A stretch of 64,000 bases of DNA from Streptomyces sp. NBC_01463 (GCA_036227345.1 CP109468.1:8943179-9007178); one strand, 5' to 3'; positions 18,259 through 28,642 are shown, numbered from the stretch's first letter. The notes: generated by a model not told the origin, from the sequence alone. Made by a program: numbers and translations.

Positions 18259-18921
18259 CGCGTCGCCCAGAGGTACCGGCCCCGGGGCAGCAAGGCATTC
18301 TCGGGAACGGAGAGACGGCCACGTACGAGCAGACGTGGGACAGGCTGACGACTCTGAGATACCCCGGAGCACGGTCCACCGCATGCCGAACTTCCCGGGC
18401 AGGCCGTACCGCGATCAGACGCAGCGGGCCGACGATGAGGCACGGGAGGCGATGGAGGTCGGCCTGTGCCGGACCGGGGACGCACCGACCGGGGTGACGG
18501 TGGAGAACCAGCAGTCCATCTGCATCATGGACGCGGCGGCCCGGCTAGGCGTGCGCGATGCGACCGGTCCAGTACGTCCGGTTCCGCGAGGCGCATTCGT
18601 GCACGCAGGATTCGTTCGTGTTCGGCGTCCACCATCCTCAAGTCCTGCGGCCGCGATCAGCCTTTTCCAGCAGCGAAGTTGTCCGTCAGGCCGACGCGGA
18701 CCGGACCCGCGTCGGCCTGGCCGGCGGCCGTCCCGCGACTGAGTTGCCGGGTGCACGGAACGGCGCGATGCTGGTGGCACAGGCCATTTCGAGAATCTCG
18801 CAATGCGCGATCGAAGGCCCGGTCCGTCGCAGGGACTGCGCACCGCGCCGGCGACCCGACCGCACCCGTTGCGGATCTCTTCCGGTGGGTCATCACCGAC
18901 ACCCAAAAAGGGGTGTGCGCC
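18259..18921. other. Mosaic stretch without a clear gene
   Basis: An open frame from ATG 18383 begins MPNFPGRPYRDQTQRADDEA and has coding-like composition for about 60 residues before becoming Arg/Pro-rich. A second frame from 18558 looks coding for about 90 residues. Neither matches a family I know; both are probably remnants. Confidence 0.3.
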
Positions 18922-20739
18922 ATGATCGACGCCCGAACCCATGTCGTCGCCCTGTCGCAGCAGCTCGACGCCCTCGCGACCGCCCCCGTCGACCCCGCAC
19001 TCGACGCGGCCCGCAACCAGCTCGTGGACGACTGCGCCGACCACCCCGCACACGCGAGACTCGGTGCCCTGCTCGACCACGTCCTCGCTCACGCCGCATC
19101 CGACGGCACGGAGGCCGGCCTGCTTGAGGAAGCGGCGAAGATGTGGACGGACGGCCTCGCCCTCTACGCCGAGATCGGCAGAATCCGCGGCGAGATCGAG
19201 ACGGCCCTGTCCGACCCGTCGAGCCCAGGGGCCGCGTCGAGGTTCTGCGAGGCCACCCTGAGCCTCCGCCGCGCCACGAGCGACGCGAAGGACACGTTCC
19301 TCCGGATGGACGGTCTCGGCAAACGCCTGCGGACCATGGCCCACATCCCGCGCCACCCGCGCCAGCAGGACGAACCCGTGTCCCAGTGGGGATGGGGAGA
19401 CGTCTTCCTCGCACGCAGGACCGACGCGCTCGTACGTACCGCGTTCGGTGAAGCCGGTACGGCGGAGACACGCGCCCTGGCCTTCGGCATCCTGTCCGGC
19501 TACTCGGCGAACGCCGCCGGCTCGGTCTACCTCACCCAGGTCGTCGGCGGACCGCGACGCTCCCACCGGCTCCGGGACCGCATAGCCCGTAACGCCGTCG
19601 GATCGTGGTGCGGCGAACGGTATCCGGACGTACGGAGCTGCCGCGGGATCGCGGACTCCCTGCGCTTCGACAACGCACCGGAGGCGACCCTGCCGGGCGA
19701 GACGGCCGACTTCCTCACGAGGATGCTGGAGGAGACGTACGACTTGTCGAAGCTGAGCCCGGTGCCGGATCCGGCCCTGGGCTACGGGCGCCTGATCAGG
19801 CAGCTGGAACTCCTCGACACCTTCGTCCAGCCGCCCGCACCGGCCCTGCCACCCGCCTCGTTCGTCACGAAGTTCTTCGCTGATCCCGCGCACCCGCCGC
19901 AGGCGGCCGTCACCCCGGAAACGGCCACACCTCCGTACGCCCACGGGCCCGGAGTGAAACCGACCAGCTACCACGGGTACGGCGGCGGGCAGGTGGGGCC
20001 GCCGACGGCGACGGACAGCACCGCCGACAGCGAGAGCGCCTGCGGCAGCTTCTGCCTGGCCGTGCTGGCGTTCCTCTGCTTCGCCGTGCTGCTCGGAGGC
20101 CCGTGCTGGGAGGAGTGGGGCGAGGAGAAGAGCTGCACGTTCTGGGACAAGCACGTGGCGGAGAACTGGCGGAACGCGTTCACCGTCGACCTCAGCCAGG
20201 CCGAGAAGGACGCGCTGGCCTCGCAGAGCCAGCCCCTCACCGGCAGCGGCTTCGCCGCGGCCGCCCGAGTCCCCCAACTCGACCAGCTGGTCTCCCAGTT
20301 GTTCGACCTGCACGTACGCCTGTGGGAGGCCATGGGCAAGGCGGGCGCCTTCCTGTCCGGCTGCGGCCTCATCTACCCGGACGGGCGGCTGGGCTTCCCG
20401 CTCCACCGCCAGTTCCTCGCCGTACCGAACGACACCATGCAGCCGCACCGACCCGAGACGGACGACGTCCGCACGTTCTACCGGTATCCGCGGACCGAGA
20501 TGGAGAACCCGGTCGACTACACGAAGACCGTTCCCGTGGGAGCCGACCCGGGCATCGTCCTCACGGCCACCGGCCCCGACTGCGTACGCAGGTGGGAGGA
20601 CGTCGCCCTGGGCACACCCGGCGACAGGAACCTCGACCTTGACGCGGACCGGGGCACGGCCCACCCGTGCTGGTCCACCCGCGGCTCGATCGACGACGAC
20701 CCGGTGGGCGTCGACATCCTCGCCTACCAGGACCTGTGA
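18922..20739 (+). CDS. Unrecognised 605-aa membrane-anchored protein
   Basis: ATG 18922 lies shortly after AAAGGGG. Residues 1-330 are soluble and mostly helical (IDARTHVVALSQQLDALATA), followed by a Pro-rich linker. One hydrophobic segment lies at about 373-393 (FCLAVLAFLCFAVLLGG). A 210-residue C-terminal domain follows, with GCGLIYPDGRLGFPLHRQFL and many Cys and Trp. No signal peptide precedes it. It ends 10 bases before the next gene. The layout suggests a cytoplasmic domain tethered to an extracytoplasmic one. I do not recognise the family. Confidence 0.7.
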   Translation: MIDARTHVVALSQQLDALATAPVDPALDAARNQLVDDCADHPAHARLGALLDHVLAHAASDGTEAGLLEEAAKMWTDGLALYAEIGRIRGEIETALSDPSSPGAASRFCEATLSLRRATSDAKDTFLRMDGLGKRLRTMAHIPRHPRQQDEPVSQWGWGDVFLARRTDALVRTAFGEAGTAETRALAFGILSGYSANAAGSVYLTQVVGGPRRSHRLRDRIARNAVGSWCGERYPDVRSCRGIADSLRFDNAPEATLPGETADFLTRMLEETYDLSKLSPVPDPALGYGRLIRQLELLDTFVQPPAPALPPASFVTKFFADPAHPPQAAVTPETATPPYAHGPGVKPTSYHGYGGGQVGPPTATDSTADSESACGSFCLAVLAFLCFAVLLGGPCWEEWGEEKSCTFWDKHVAENWRNAFTVDLSQAEKDALASQSQPLTGSGFAAAARVPQLDQLVSQLFDLHVRLWEAMGKAGAFLSGCGLIYPDGRLGFPLHRQFLAVPNDTMQPHRPETDDVRTFYRYPRTEMENPVDYTKTVPVGADPGIVLTATGPDCVRRWEDVALGTPGDRNLDLDADRGTAHPCWSTRGSIDDDPVGVDILAYQDL

Positions 20740-20749
20740 GGACCCAGCC

Positions 20750-21643
20750 ATGGACACCGATCGAGGCCGGAAGCAACAGCCGCACGAGGGGGGCAACGAC
20801 CGGCCCTACCTCTACATCCACAGCTACCCGCCGCCCGACCTGCCCGACGTGGGGGAGGACCACGGCGACCGACCCGTACCCAACGGCGTCTGCTGGTACC
20901 TCTGCTCGGGAATCCAGCCGCTGACGGCGTTCCAGCCCGGACAGGACCTGACCGCGCAGGTGGCCATCGGCAACTGGCAGGGCGGGAACAGTCCCTCGTT
21001 GGCATACGTCGGCCTGTGGTGGTCCAAGCCGGTGAGCGGACCCGTCATCCCCGACCCGTCGAAGTTCATGGGATTCTCGCCGGTCGCGGTGCCCCCGCAC
21101 GGCGGCCGGGCCGAGACCACACCACTCACCGCGCGGATCCCGGCGAGCTCGGGCAACCACATCTGCCTCCTGGCCAAGGTCTGGCACCCACTGGACAACG
21201 TGGCCGCCGGAGGCCTCGCGGACCCCGTCAACGACAGGCACTGGGCCCAGCACAACCTGGCCGTCCTGCCGGCCGCCCCCGCCGCGCCGGAGCCCTTCGC
21301 GTTCCTCGCGACGAACCCGACGGACGACGAAGTCACGTACCAGATCGGCGTCCGCCCGATGCCCCGGGAACTGTGGGGCAACATCCCCAACGACGAGCGC
21401 CTGCGCCCGGTCGAGGCCTCGGCCTGGCTGTCCCTGAAGGACACCACCACCGGGGGAGAGGCTCAGGGGCAGAACGAACTGACCCACACACTCACGCTGA
21501 GCCCGATGGAGCAGCGCGACATGGAACTGCTGCTCGTCGTCACCGACGAGGTGGGAAGCGAGGCCTTCGCACCCTTCCAGATCGCCCAGTACCGCAATGA
21601 GCGGCCGGTTGGCGGCATAGCCGTGATCGTACGAGGCAGCTGA
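20750..21643 (+). CDS. Unrecognised 297-aa partner protein, beta-rich
   Basis: ATG 20750 is 10 bases after the stop of the 605-aa gene, so the pair is an operon. There is no signal peptide. Motifs such as FQPGQDLTAQVAIGNWQGG, IPASSGNHICLLAKVWHP and HTLTLSPMEQRDMELLLVV suggest two immunoglobulin/CARDB-like beta-sandwich modules. The co-encoded membrane protein and the lack of export signals suggest a peripheral or delivered partner. Function not assignable. Confidence 0.7.
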   Translation: MDTDRGRKQQPHEGGNDRPYLYIHSYPPPDLPDVGEDHGDRPVPNGVCWYLCSGIQPLTAFQPGQDLTAQVAIGNWQGGNSPSLAYVGLWWSKPVSGPVIPDPSKFMGFSPVAVPPHGGRAETTPLTARIPASSGNHICLLAKVWHPLDNVAAGGLADPVNDRHWAQHNLAVLPAAPAAPEPFAFLATNPTDDEVTYQIGVRPMPRELWGNIPNDERLRPVEASAWLSLKDTTTGGEAQGQNELTHTLTLSPMEQRDMELLLVVTDEVGSEAFAPFQIAQYRNERPVGGIAVIVRGS

Positions 21644-21837
21644 GCGCCCGGAGCAGCGGGACGGACCAACGACCGGCCCCCCACACAGCGCGTCACACCG
21701 GCTCCGCCGGCCTCCTCGACCGGGCAACGGCCAGGACACCGACCTGCTGTCCTTGGGCGCGGCGGTGGAGCACCGGCTGGACGGCCGGCGTCCGCCGCGG
21801 TACCTGCCCACGGTGCGGTGCCCCCCAAGGGGGGCCA

Positions 21838-22345
21838 GCCGACGTAGCGGCGGACTTCGTACTGGTCCAGGTCGCATTTGTTCTTCGCGCTCTGGAAGCA
21901 CTCCTCGATCTTCCAGCGGCACCCGGCGACCTGAACGAGATCGGCGACGGTGGCGTCCAAGGGGGCTGATGCGAGGAAGTGGGCGAGCTCGTCGGGCTTG
22001 GTGATGCTGCGGCGGGCGAGCATCCAGCGTTGCCGGGTGGGCTCGTCGCCGTCGAACTCCCAGACCGCCGGCAGACGGGCGGCAGCCCAGTCGTAGAATC
22101 GCGGTCCTTTGGCGCCGTCGCTGCAGGAGAGCCGCTGCCACGCCTCGGCGGGAGCTTGGCCAATGAGGTATTCGATGCGGGGGCCGTGCACCTGCTGGGA
22201 CTTGGGCACGGCCACGACGCAGGAGAGGCCGGCGTCTTCCAGGAAGCGTCGGAAGCGGGAGTCCTGTCGTAGGCGGCATCGGCCGCTACCCAGGCGACGG
22301 GCAGCGGGCCGGCCTGCGCGCGCAGGACCACGGTGACACAGATAG
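21838..22345 (-). mobile_element. IS701-type transposase C-terminal remnant
   Basis: GPLPVAWVAADAAY, then (after a frame shift near 22275) VAVPKSQQVHGPRIEYLIGQ, CSDGAKGPRFYDWAAARLP and VAGCRWKIEECFQSAKNKCD are IS701/IS4-superfamily blocks; the E of WKIEECFQ is catalytic. The match ends at VRRYVGW, where sequence becomes unrelated. Confidence 0.85.
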
Positions 22346-22830
22346 CGGCCATGACACGCTCGAACTGCGGTGCGTCACCTGCTTGTCCAGCGGCGACTAC
22401 AAAGGTGATTGGGCGGCATCGGGCGTCGGTGACCAGGTGGAGATTCGTGCTCAGTCCGCCGCGAGATCGGCCGGGAGCGTGGTCGTCCGGCTCCCCGGCC
22501 CGAGCCCCCTTCTTCGCGGCATCGGCGGCGTGCTGGTGGACGCGGACCTGGTGGGCGCGGACGACCGTGGAATCGACGCCCGAAAGCCAGTCCAGATCGC
22601 CATCCGCGTCCGCGCGGGCCTGCAAAGCGACGAGGACGCGGTATCAGGTGCCATCGCGGGCCCAATGGGTGAACCGGTCAAACAGCGTCTGCCAGGGAGG
22701 GCATTCGTCAGGCACGTCACGCCAGGCGAGGTTGTTGCGGTATTTGAACGCCACCGCGTCGACCACCCGCCGATGATCCGTCTACCGACGGCCCCGACGA
22801 GGTGTCCGGTCCGGTGGTAGTGGCTCGATC
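22346..22830 (-). mobile_element. IS5-type transposase remnant joined to the IS701 remnant
   Basis: LVALQARADADGDLDWLSGV, DSTVVRAHQVRVHQHAADAA and GRSRGGLSTNLHLVTDARCR are the IS5/IS427 catalytic region. Upstream, the N-terminal part is recognisable but carries in-frame stops (for example after the DGT of HWARDGT). At about 22345 (RVMAAI) it switches to the IS701 sequence without any end structure. Confidence 0.85.
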
Positions 22831-23022
22831 AGTCTCCAATGGCCATCACTCAGGCCCCCACGAACTCCCACGCCATGCAAGAACGACCATCTGATCCATC
22901 ACACACGGCCACGGCCTGGTTGCTCAGCCTCGCGGGCGTTCAGGCTGACCTTGTTGTCAGCTGCTCCTGTGCTCGGACACCCCGGCCCCGTGAAGGAGAG
23001 GCATGGAGCCGGGGCGTTCCAG

Positions 23023-24321
23023 TCACCGCTGTCGCAACTCGCCGAACCAACGCACGATCGACGATGTGGCTGCCACGTTGGACCCCAGGTGACGGGATCC
23101 TTGGTGATCGACGGCTCCCAAATCGATGACCGGTGCGTCTACGCCTCTCTTGAGCAGCGCCGCCTTGCAGGTCTCGGTGTTCCCGGTCGCGGCCTGCTCG
23201 TCCCCGGTCGCCATGTAGAGACGCACCGGGGCGTGAGGTGTCCAGTCGGTGCATACGGCGTCCGTTGTGCGTAGTGCCTCTGCCAGCGGCCCTGTCCGCT
23301 GTGCGAGCAAGTGGCGGCCTTTCTCGGTCAGCAGTTCATCCACGGCGCCGGGGGTGCCGCGCATCAGTTGCTCTCCCGTGTGGGCGCCGTCGAAGAGGGC
23401 CTCGACAGTGCTGTCATAAGGGGCTCGAAAGACCTCGCCAGGGCTGTCGTAGAGGTGGTGGAGTCGGTTGAACGCGACCAGTGTGTAGGCCGCGTACAGC
23501 ACGCTGGACTTGGGTTCCAGCTTCCCCTCGAGCATCGCGGGCAATTCCGTGCCACCGAAGTCGTAGGCGCCGCTGACCGGTGCCAGCGCGCCCAGCCTGA
23601 ACCAGCGGTCCGCGCCGCCCTCCAGAGCCCGGCCGAGTCCCAGCGCTGCCGAGGCGCCCTGCGAGAAGCCGGTGACCATGACGTCGCGCTCCAGCGTGTG
23701 CCCGGTCCGGGGCGCGAAGGCGCGGGCCGCCCTCAGCATGTCCAGGGAGGCCGTGGTCTCGGAGCCGACATCCATCCAGGGGTGCAAGCCGGGCCCCTTG
23801 CCCATCCCCAGGTAGTCGGGTGCGACTCCTGCGGCGCCGGCAGCCGCATGAGCGATCACTGGAGCGGACACGAACTTCGCACGCTGCATGGACGGCGAAT
23901 CGTCCTTGTGGCTTCCGGTGCCGTGTGCGAAGGAGACCGCCTGCAGCCGTCTCTCGCTGTTGAGCGGTATCGCGAACAGCCCGCTGGCTGTGGTCGGCCG
24001 TCCGTACACATCAATGGTCCGGTAGACCAGCCGGTACGCGACCACGCCATGCCGGACAGTGTCGTTCTCAAATCCGGCCGCGCCCAGTTCACCCGCCACG
24101 GCCTGCGGGCTCGCGAGCGTGTACAGCCTTTCGAAGGACACCAGCGTGCCTCGGCCATGCTCCTTGTGCTGCTCCTGGGCATGGGCGACGGGGGGAGTGG
24201 CGGCAGTGGCGACGGCCGGTGCGCTCAGCAACAGGCAGCAGCAGACGGCTGCCATCTGCGCCCGGCGGCGGCCGCCGTACGGGGACCTTTTGCGCGAGGA
24301 TGTCGAGGTGAGGATGACCAT
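23023..24321 (-). CDS. Secreted lipase/esterase (alpha/beta hydrolase)
   Basis: A 432-residue protein from ATG 24321 (GGGAGA 6 bases upstream). A Sec signal spans about 18-44 (AAVCCCLLLSAPAVATAATP). The secretory-lipase-like domain has an oxyanion-type AVSFAHGTGSHKDDSPSMQR, nucleophile elbow VMVTGFSQGASAALGLGRAL (GxSxG), and late acid/His region PVRLYMATGDEQ and DLGAVDHQGSRHLG. Fits the LIP/tannase-like secreted esterases of actinobacteria acting on extracellular esters. Confidence 0.87.
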   Translation of the reverse strand: MVILTSTSSRKRSPYGGRRRAQMAAVCCCLLLSAPAVATAATPPVAHAQEQHKEHGRGTLVSFERLYTLASPQAVAGELGAAGFENDTVRHGVVAYRLVYRTIDVYGRPTTASGLFAIPLNSERRLQAVSFAHGTGSHKDDSPSMQRAKFVSAPVIAHAAAGAAGVAPDYLGMGKGPGLHPWMDVGSETTASLDMLRAARAFAPRTGHTLERDVMVTGFSQGASAALGLGRALEGGADRWFRLGALAPVSGAYDFGGTELPAMLEGKLEPKSSVLYAAYTLVAFNRLHHLYDSPGEVFRAPYDSTVEALFDGAHTGEQLMRGTPGAVDELLTEKGRHLLAQRTGPLAEALRTTDAVCTDWTPHAPVRLYMATGDEQAATGNTETCKAALLKRGVDAPVIDLGAVDHQGSRHLGSNVAATSSIVRWFGELRQR

Positions 24322-24915
24322 CAGTTCTCCCAAGTGCGGCTCGATGAGTACGCCTTAAGCCTCACGCGTCACGAACTCCGACGCACGGGTGGACGCCCCC
24401 GGATCGTGCTGGTGCCTGCCCCCGCTCGCAACGAGCCTGCTTGTGTTGCTGCCCTTTGGTCGGCACCTTCGACCCCGGCTCGCCCCGGCAAGTGTGCGCA
24501 GTTGGCGGCTCACGTACCGCGCTGAGAGACACCGCGGGGGCCACACCAGGAGATGTCGAGCCGGGCACTGACGCAGACACGCTGAAGGGCCCTTCGCCTG
24601 ACGTCTGGGCGAGCGGGACACCAGGCAGGCAGAGCACCACAGGGCAGCGCATCCGCGAGTCCTACCGCAAGTACCGCCACCAGTACGGGCAGCAGGGCCT
24701 GGAGGAGAAGCTCCGGGAGCGCTTGTTCAGCCGGATGTTCACGCCGGACGACCTTGTCCACTGTTTCGTCGGGAACCTGGCCAAGCGCCCTGGGTGCATC
24801 GAATGTGCCATGCGTCAGTGAGTCACTGGTGTCCGGAACGGATCAGGGGGCAGTCAGGGATCACTCGGGGACGGCCCCGATGCTCGGTCCTGGACGCGCT
24901 GGCAGCGTGAGGAGC
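24322..24915. other. Intergenic with a possible short coding remnant
   Basis: A forward frame ending at 24821 has [20 protein letters not shown], then [20 protein letters not shown], which reads as genuine protein for about 60 residues and then stops after CIECAMRQ. It has no start of its own and is probably a fragment. The remainder shows nothing recognisable. Confidence 0.35.
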
Positions 24916-26094
24916 ATGAGACCAACGCGTATGTCACGAAGGGCCTTTGCGGGCGCCGCCCTGTCAGGAGCGGCGGCGCTGGCCGCCACTACTGTTCTAC
25001 CCACGCGCCGGGCCATCGCATCTCCAGTGCCTTCCGCTCCTCTCCCACCACTGAATGCCGCCGTGCTGCGGGCGGCGATCGACGACCTGGAGCGTCCGCC
25101 CTCGACCGCAGCCCAATTGCGAGTCGGCGGTACGGCCGGCTACTGGCGTGGTGCCGAGGGTGTGGCTGACGTCGAGACGCGACGGCCGGTCACGGTGTAC
25201 GACAAGGTCCGCATCGGCAGCATCACCAAGGCCTTCGTCGCCACGGTGGTGTTGCAACTCGTAGGTGAAGGACGGGTCGGCCTGGACGCACCGGTACAGC
25301 GCGTCCTGCCGGGGCTGCTGCCGGCCCGGTTCTCGCCCGTCACCGTGGCACATCTGCTGAACCACACCAGCGGATTGCCGGATCACGTCGGCATCCCCGA
25401 ACCGGTATCCGCAGAGGACGTCTTCCGCCACCGTTTCGACCACTGGTCGCCGCAGGAGTGGGTGGCGACGGTGACAAACGGGCCGCTGAAGTTCGCCCCG
25501 GGTACCGGACAGGAGTACCGCGGCATTAACTATGCTCTGGCCGCACTGATCATCGACAAGGTGACCGGCCGTCCGTACGGAGAGGCGGTCAAGGCCCGCA
25601 TCCTGCGCCCGCTGGACCTGGCCCACACTGTCGTACCCGGCAACGATCTGCGTATTCGGGGTCGCCACGTGCGTGGATACCTGGCGATGGCCGACGGTGG
25701 CCTGCGGGACATCACCGCGTACGACCAATCGTCCGCTCGGGGCGAGGGCGACATGATCTCCACCACGGGTGACCTCGACCGGATGCTCGTTGCCCTGTTC
25801 TCCGGCGAACTGCTCCCGCCGGAGCTACTTCAGCTGATGTTCACCCTGCCACCGGACGACGTGCGCATGCTGGACGGCTCTCCGGCTCGCTACAGCGCCG
25901 GGCTTCAGCAGGTCACCGTCAATGGTGTAACTCTCTGGGGCAAAACCGGCGAGACGTATGGCTATAAGAACGCCGCGTTCTCCACTCGTGACCAACAACG
26001 GCGCTTCGTGCTTTCCTGCAACCCGACGACCGCCCGAAACGGTGAGGAGAACCAAATGATCGCTCGGGTTGCAGACCTACTCACCCGCACCTGA
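24916..26094 (+). CDS. Secreted serine hydrolase (class C beta-lactamase/DD-peptidase fold)
   Basis: A 392-residue protein. A Tat-type leader ([20 protein letters not shown]) covers residues 5-40. The catalytic S-x-x-K is in [16 protein letters not shown] (SITK), and KTG is in [13 protein letters not shown]. The usual Y-S-N triad of these enzymes is [12 protein letters not shown], so the Asn position is Gly. Probably a D,D-carboxypeptidase or esterase-like enzyme outside the cell. ATG 24916 follows GAGGAG closely; GTG 24907 is an alternative. Confidence 0.88.
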   Translation: MRPTRMSRRAFAGAALSGAAALAATTVLPTRRAIASPVPSAPLPPLNAAVLRAAIDDLERPPSTAAQLRVGGTAGYWRGAEGVADVETRRPVTVYDKVRIGSITKAFVATVVLQLVGEGRVGLDAPVQRVLPGLLPARFSPVTVAHLLNHTSGLPDHVGIPEPVSAEDVFRHRFDHWSPQEWVATVTNGPLKFAPGTGQEYRGINYALAALIIDKVTGRPYGEAVKARILRPLDLAHTVVPGNDLRIRGRHVRGYLAMADGGLRDITAYDQSSARGEGDMISTTGDLDRMLVALFSGELLPPELLQLMFTLPPDDVRMLDGSPARYSAGLQQVTVNGVTLWGKTGETYGYKNAAFSTRDQQRRFVLSCNPTTARNGEENQMIARVADLLTRT

Positions 26095-26389
26095 GTACAG
26101 AAAGTGTGGCGACCGGGACCGCTGCGGACAAGTTCGTCGTCGCACGAGCTCGCCCCAGGCACTACAGCCGCCTTCGACCGCATCGCGCACGAGAAGCCAA
26201 CCGCCTTAACTGAAGGCGTGATCCATGTCGTTGTCCGCAGGATCGCGACCCGGTCAAGCCCAAACACGCAGGCTAGCGATGACGGCACCTGCCATCAGGG
26301 AAAAGAGCAGTGCTCCGAGAACGTCGGGGCGGACCGTCTACCTGCGGTTCGCCCCGGTGGAGCGCGGCCCGGGCCCGGGCCCGCCTCCA

Positions 26390-26987
26390 CCGCGTGATTC
26401 CCAGGGCGAGGCGGGCTGGACCGGTCGTGGTCCGGTGGACCTTGCTGGTCAGACCACCGCGTGAGAAACCCAGCGCCGCTGCCTTGCGCCGGACCCGGCG
26501 GCGCCGACGCAGCCGTCGGCGCTCGGCCCGCTCCTACTCACAGATCGGCGAGTCGACGGTCTCCGGGATGATTAGCCCGGTTTTCGTGGCCCCTTCTTCT
26601 GCTTCTTCTGCGCCGCGGCCTCTTCCTGCACCGCCAGGACCTCCGGTTCCACCACCATCCCAGCCGCTTCGCGATGTGCGCGGGCCACCGCGGAGCCCAG
26701 GCTGATCAGGGACATGCCTGCCTGGCCGCGCCGCGCGGTCTCGACGACCACCCCCTCCATCGGCCCGGCGAGCATGCCGACGTCGCGCCGCTGGGCGAAG
26801 TGGCTGTAGATCGTCTGCCGGGCCCTGAACTCCTCAGGCTTTTCGCGCCATTGGCTACCAGCGCGGATCCGAGAGATGGCGCCCTGGAACTCTTCGTGCA
26901 AGCGCTGCGGAAAGGGCCGTACCGTCCGATCGGCAGGAATGGCTCTATCAGTTCCCACTCGGCATCGCTCGGTTCACGTCGCGTCAC
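26390..26987 (-). mobile_element. IS5-family transposase, multiply frameshifted
   Basis: Starts TRREPSDAEWELIEPFLPIG, then in a second frame PQRLHEEFQGAISRIRAGSQ and RQTIYSHFAQRRDVGMLAGP, with VARAHREAAGM near the catalytic aspartate. A further frame toward 26400 reads KAAALGFSRGGLTSKVH. At least two frameshifts and a stop are needed to read through, so it is dead. Confidence 0.82.
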
Positions 26988-27067
26988 CGGAGGGTTGTAC
27001 CAACTCGGCGTGGCGCTCGGGTGCGAAACAGACCGCATTGATCACGATTCCAGACAGGACCTAGGAG

Positions 27068-28536
27068 CAATACCGGTGATTTAGGTGGTCTTCTGGGGTC
27101 TGCGGGTTGCTTTGGTGGGTGGGACAAGTGTGATTGCCCTGGTGGGTGGTTGGGGTGGGTTGCGGTGGTGGGTGTGTTTGAGGTGCCAGTTACTCATCTT
27201 GCGTTTGATGACGCGGGGGTTGGAGCGTTGCCTGCGGGGCGGGAGGAGTCGTTCCAGCAGTTCACGGGTGGTGTGGGTCAGGGCTTGACTGAGTCGTGAG
27301 GGGGGAAAGCGCCGCTTGGTCGGTGACGTGGCGGCGGGCGATGCGAAGGGTGCGGGTGAAGGACAGCCGGTCGGGGTCGAGGCCGGCTTGGTGAGCTGTG
27401 TGGTGCATGACGTCGCGTAATGCGTGGTGCACGAGGAAGAAACCATAGATTTCCTGCTCGACTCCATCGGGGTATTGCGATCGAAGGACCAGCTGGCGGC
27501 CACCTTGGTGGGTTCTGATCTCATCCAGGGTGTTCTCGATCTCCCACCGCTGGTGGTAGAGGTTGGCAAGGTCGGTGGCGGGCGCCTGGGCCGGGTCGCA
27601 GATGGTCGTGATCAGCCGGTAGACCGTCTCGTCACCATCTCGGCCGAGGGTGTATTCGATGACGCGGATCCGGGCCGGATCACGGCGGTGACGGTCGCTG
27701 GTGGCCACGATCTCGGACAGGTAGGAGCCGTCCTCCAAGGCTTCGAGGAACGGGAGCACGACGTTCTTGCGGACGCGCCACAACAGGTCCGCGCCTGTGC
27801 CTGAAGCGGCCTTCCACAGCTCGAAGCCGGTGATACCGCGGTCGGCCATGAGAAGCGTTCCTGGCTCGAGCCGGCCCAGCAATGCGGGAATGAGCTGTTG
27901 TTCGTGGAGCGACAGCGGACCGGTCGCCGCGGCGAACACCGCATGCGTCCCGCACTCCACCAGAGCGGCAACCCTCACCTGCGGATATGCACTGCGCTGC
28001 TGTCCCCGGCCGGAGCCGGGACGGCCGAAGAACGTGCTGTTCGCCTCGGTGTCCGGGACGTCGAAGACGGTGCCGTCCACGGCCACCAACCGCCACCCGC
28101 AATACCAGGCGCCAGCCGTGTCCGGGGCGGCCACCGGTCGGCACACCCTCGCGAACAGAGCCTTCAACGGCTCCGGCCCCAACCGTCTGCGGGCTCTGCC
28201 GATCGCCCCCGTCGTCGGCACCTGCCACGGCTTCTCCCACTGCCGCACACGCTCCAGGCCCTGCGTCAGCAGCCGGGCCACCTCCTCATAGCCCTGGCCG
28301 GAAAACAGGCATATCGCGAGCACGAAATACACCACAACCCGGGCCGGCAGCAGCCGGGAACGCTGTTCCCGGCGCCCGCACTCCGCGATCACCTCATCCA
28401 CCACCCCGGGTGGATACACCCGCGTCAACACACCCAAGGCGATCCGGTCCGACAACCGCTCACCCGACGACTTCACCTGCCCAGGCCTTGGCACAACACA
28501 TCCAACGACCAACACAACTCAAAGTCACCGGTATTG
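27068..28536. mobile_element. Complete IS4-family insertion sequence with target duplication
   Basis: Terminal inverted repeats are CAATACCGGTGA (27068-27079) and TCACCGGTATTG (28525-28536), a perfect 12 bp. The element is 1469 bp and flanked by a perfect 10-bp direct repeat GACCTAGGAG at 27058-27067 and 28537-28546, the expected target duplication. It inserted between the IS5 remnant and the small gene broken by the IS3 element. Intact ends and duplication indicate recent insertion. Confidence 0.95.
27262..28476 (-). CDS. IS4-family transposase
   Basis: GTG 28476 is the likely start (ORF open to 28515). DDE blocks: VAVDGTVFDVPDTE, LLMADRGITGFELW, and the Y-R-E signature YHQRWEIENTLDEIRTH. 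The current stop at 27262 comes after QAALSPLTTQSSPDPHHP. The family C-terminus (FPPSRLSQALTHTTRELLER, then RSNPRVIKRKMSNWHLKH) is present in the next frame down to 27081, so one extra base lies near 27308-27315 beside a run of six C. The catalytic core is complete; loss of the tail may or may not inactivate it. Confidence 0.9.
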   Translation of the reverse strand: MKSSGERLSDRIALGVLTRVYPPGVVDEVIAECGRREQRSRLLPARVVVYFVLAICLFSGQGYEEVARLLTQGLERVRQWEKPWQVPTTGAIGRARRRLGPEPLKALFARVCRPVAAPDTAGAWYCGWRLVAVDGTVFDVPDTEANSTFFGRPGSGRGQQRSAYPQVRVAALVECGTHAVFAAATGPLSLHEQQLIPALLGRLEPGTLLMADRGITGFELWKAASGTGADLLWRVRKNVVLPFLEALEDGSYLSEIVATSDRHRRDPARIRVIEYTLGRDGDETVYRLITTICDPAQAPATDLANLYHQRWEIENTLDEIRTHQGGRQLVLRSQYPDGVEQEIYGFFLVHHALRDVMHHTAHQAGLDPDRLSFTRTLRIARRHVTDQAALSPLTTQSSPDPHHP

Positions 28537-28642
28537 GACCTAGGAGGTATTTGCGCTGTACTCGTAGAGGCTGATTGGGAACCGGCTCGGCTGCACCCGT
28601 CCCACGCGGGCGTTCATCGAGTGTGCCGGTTACGGTTCCTCC

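Noticed and set aside
18415-20796. A 793-codon antisense frame over the membrane-protein gene
   Set aside because: Gly/Val/Arg-rich shadow; the forward frame has a start, a membrane segment and a coupled partner.
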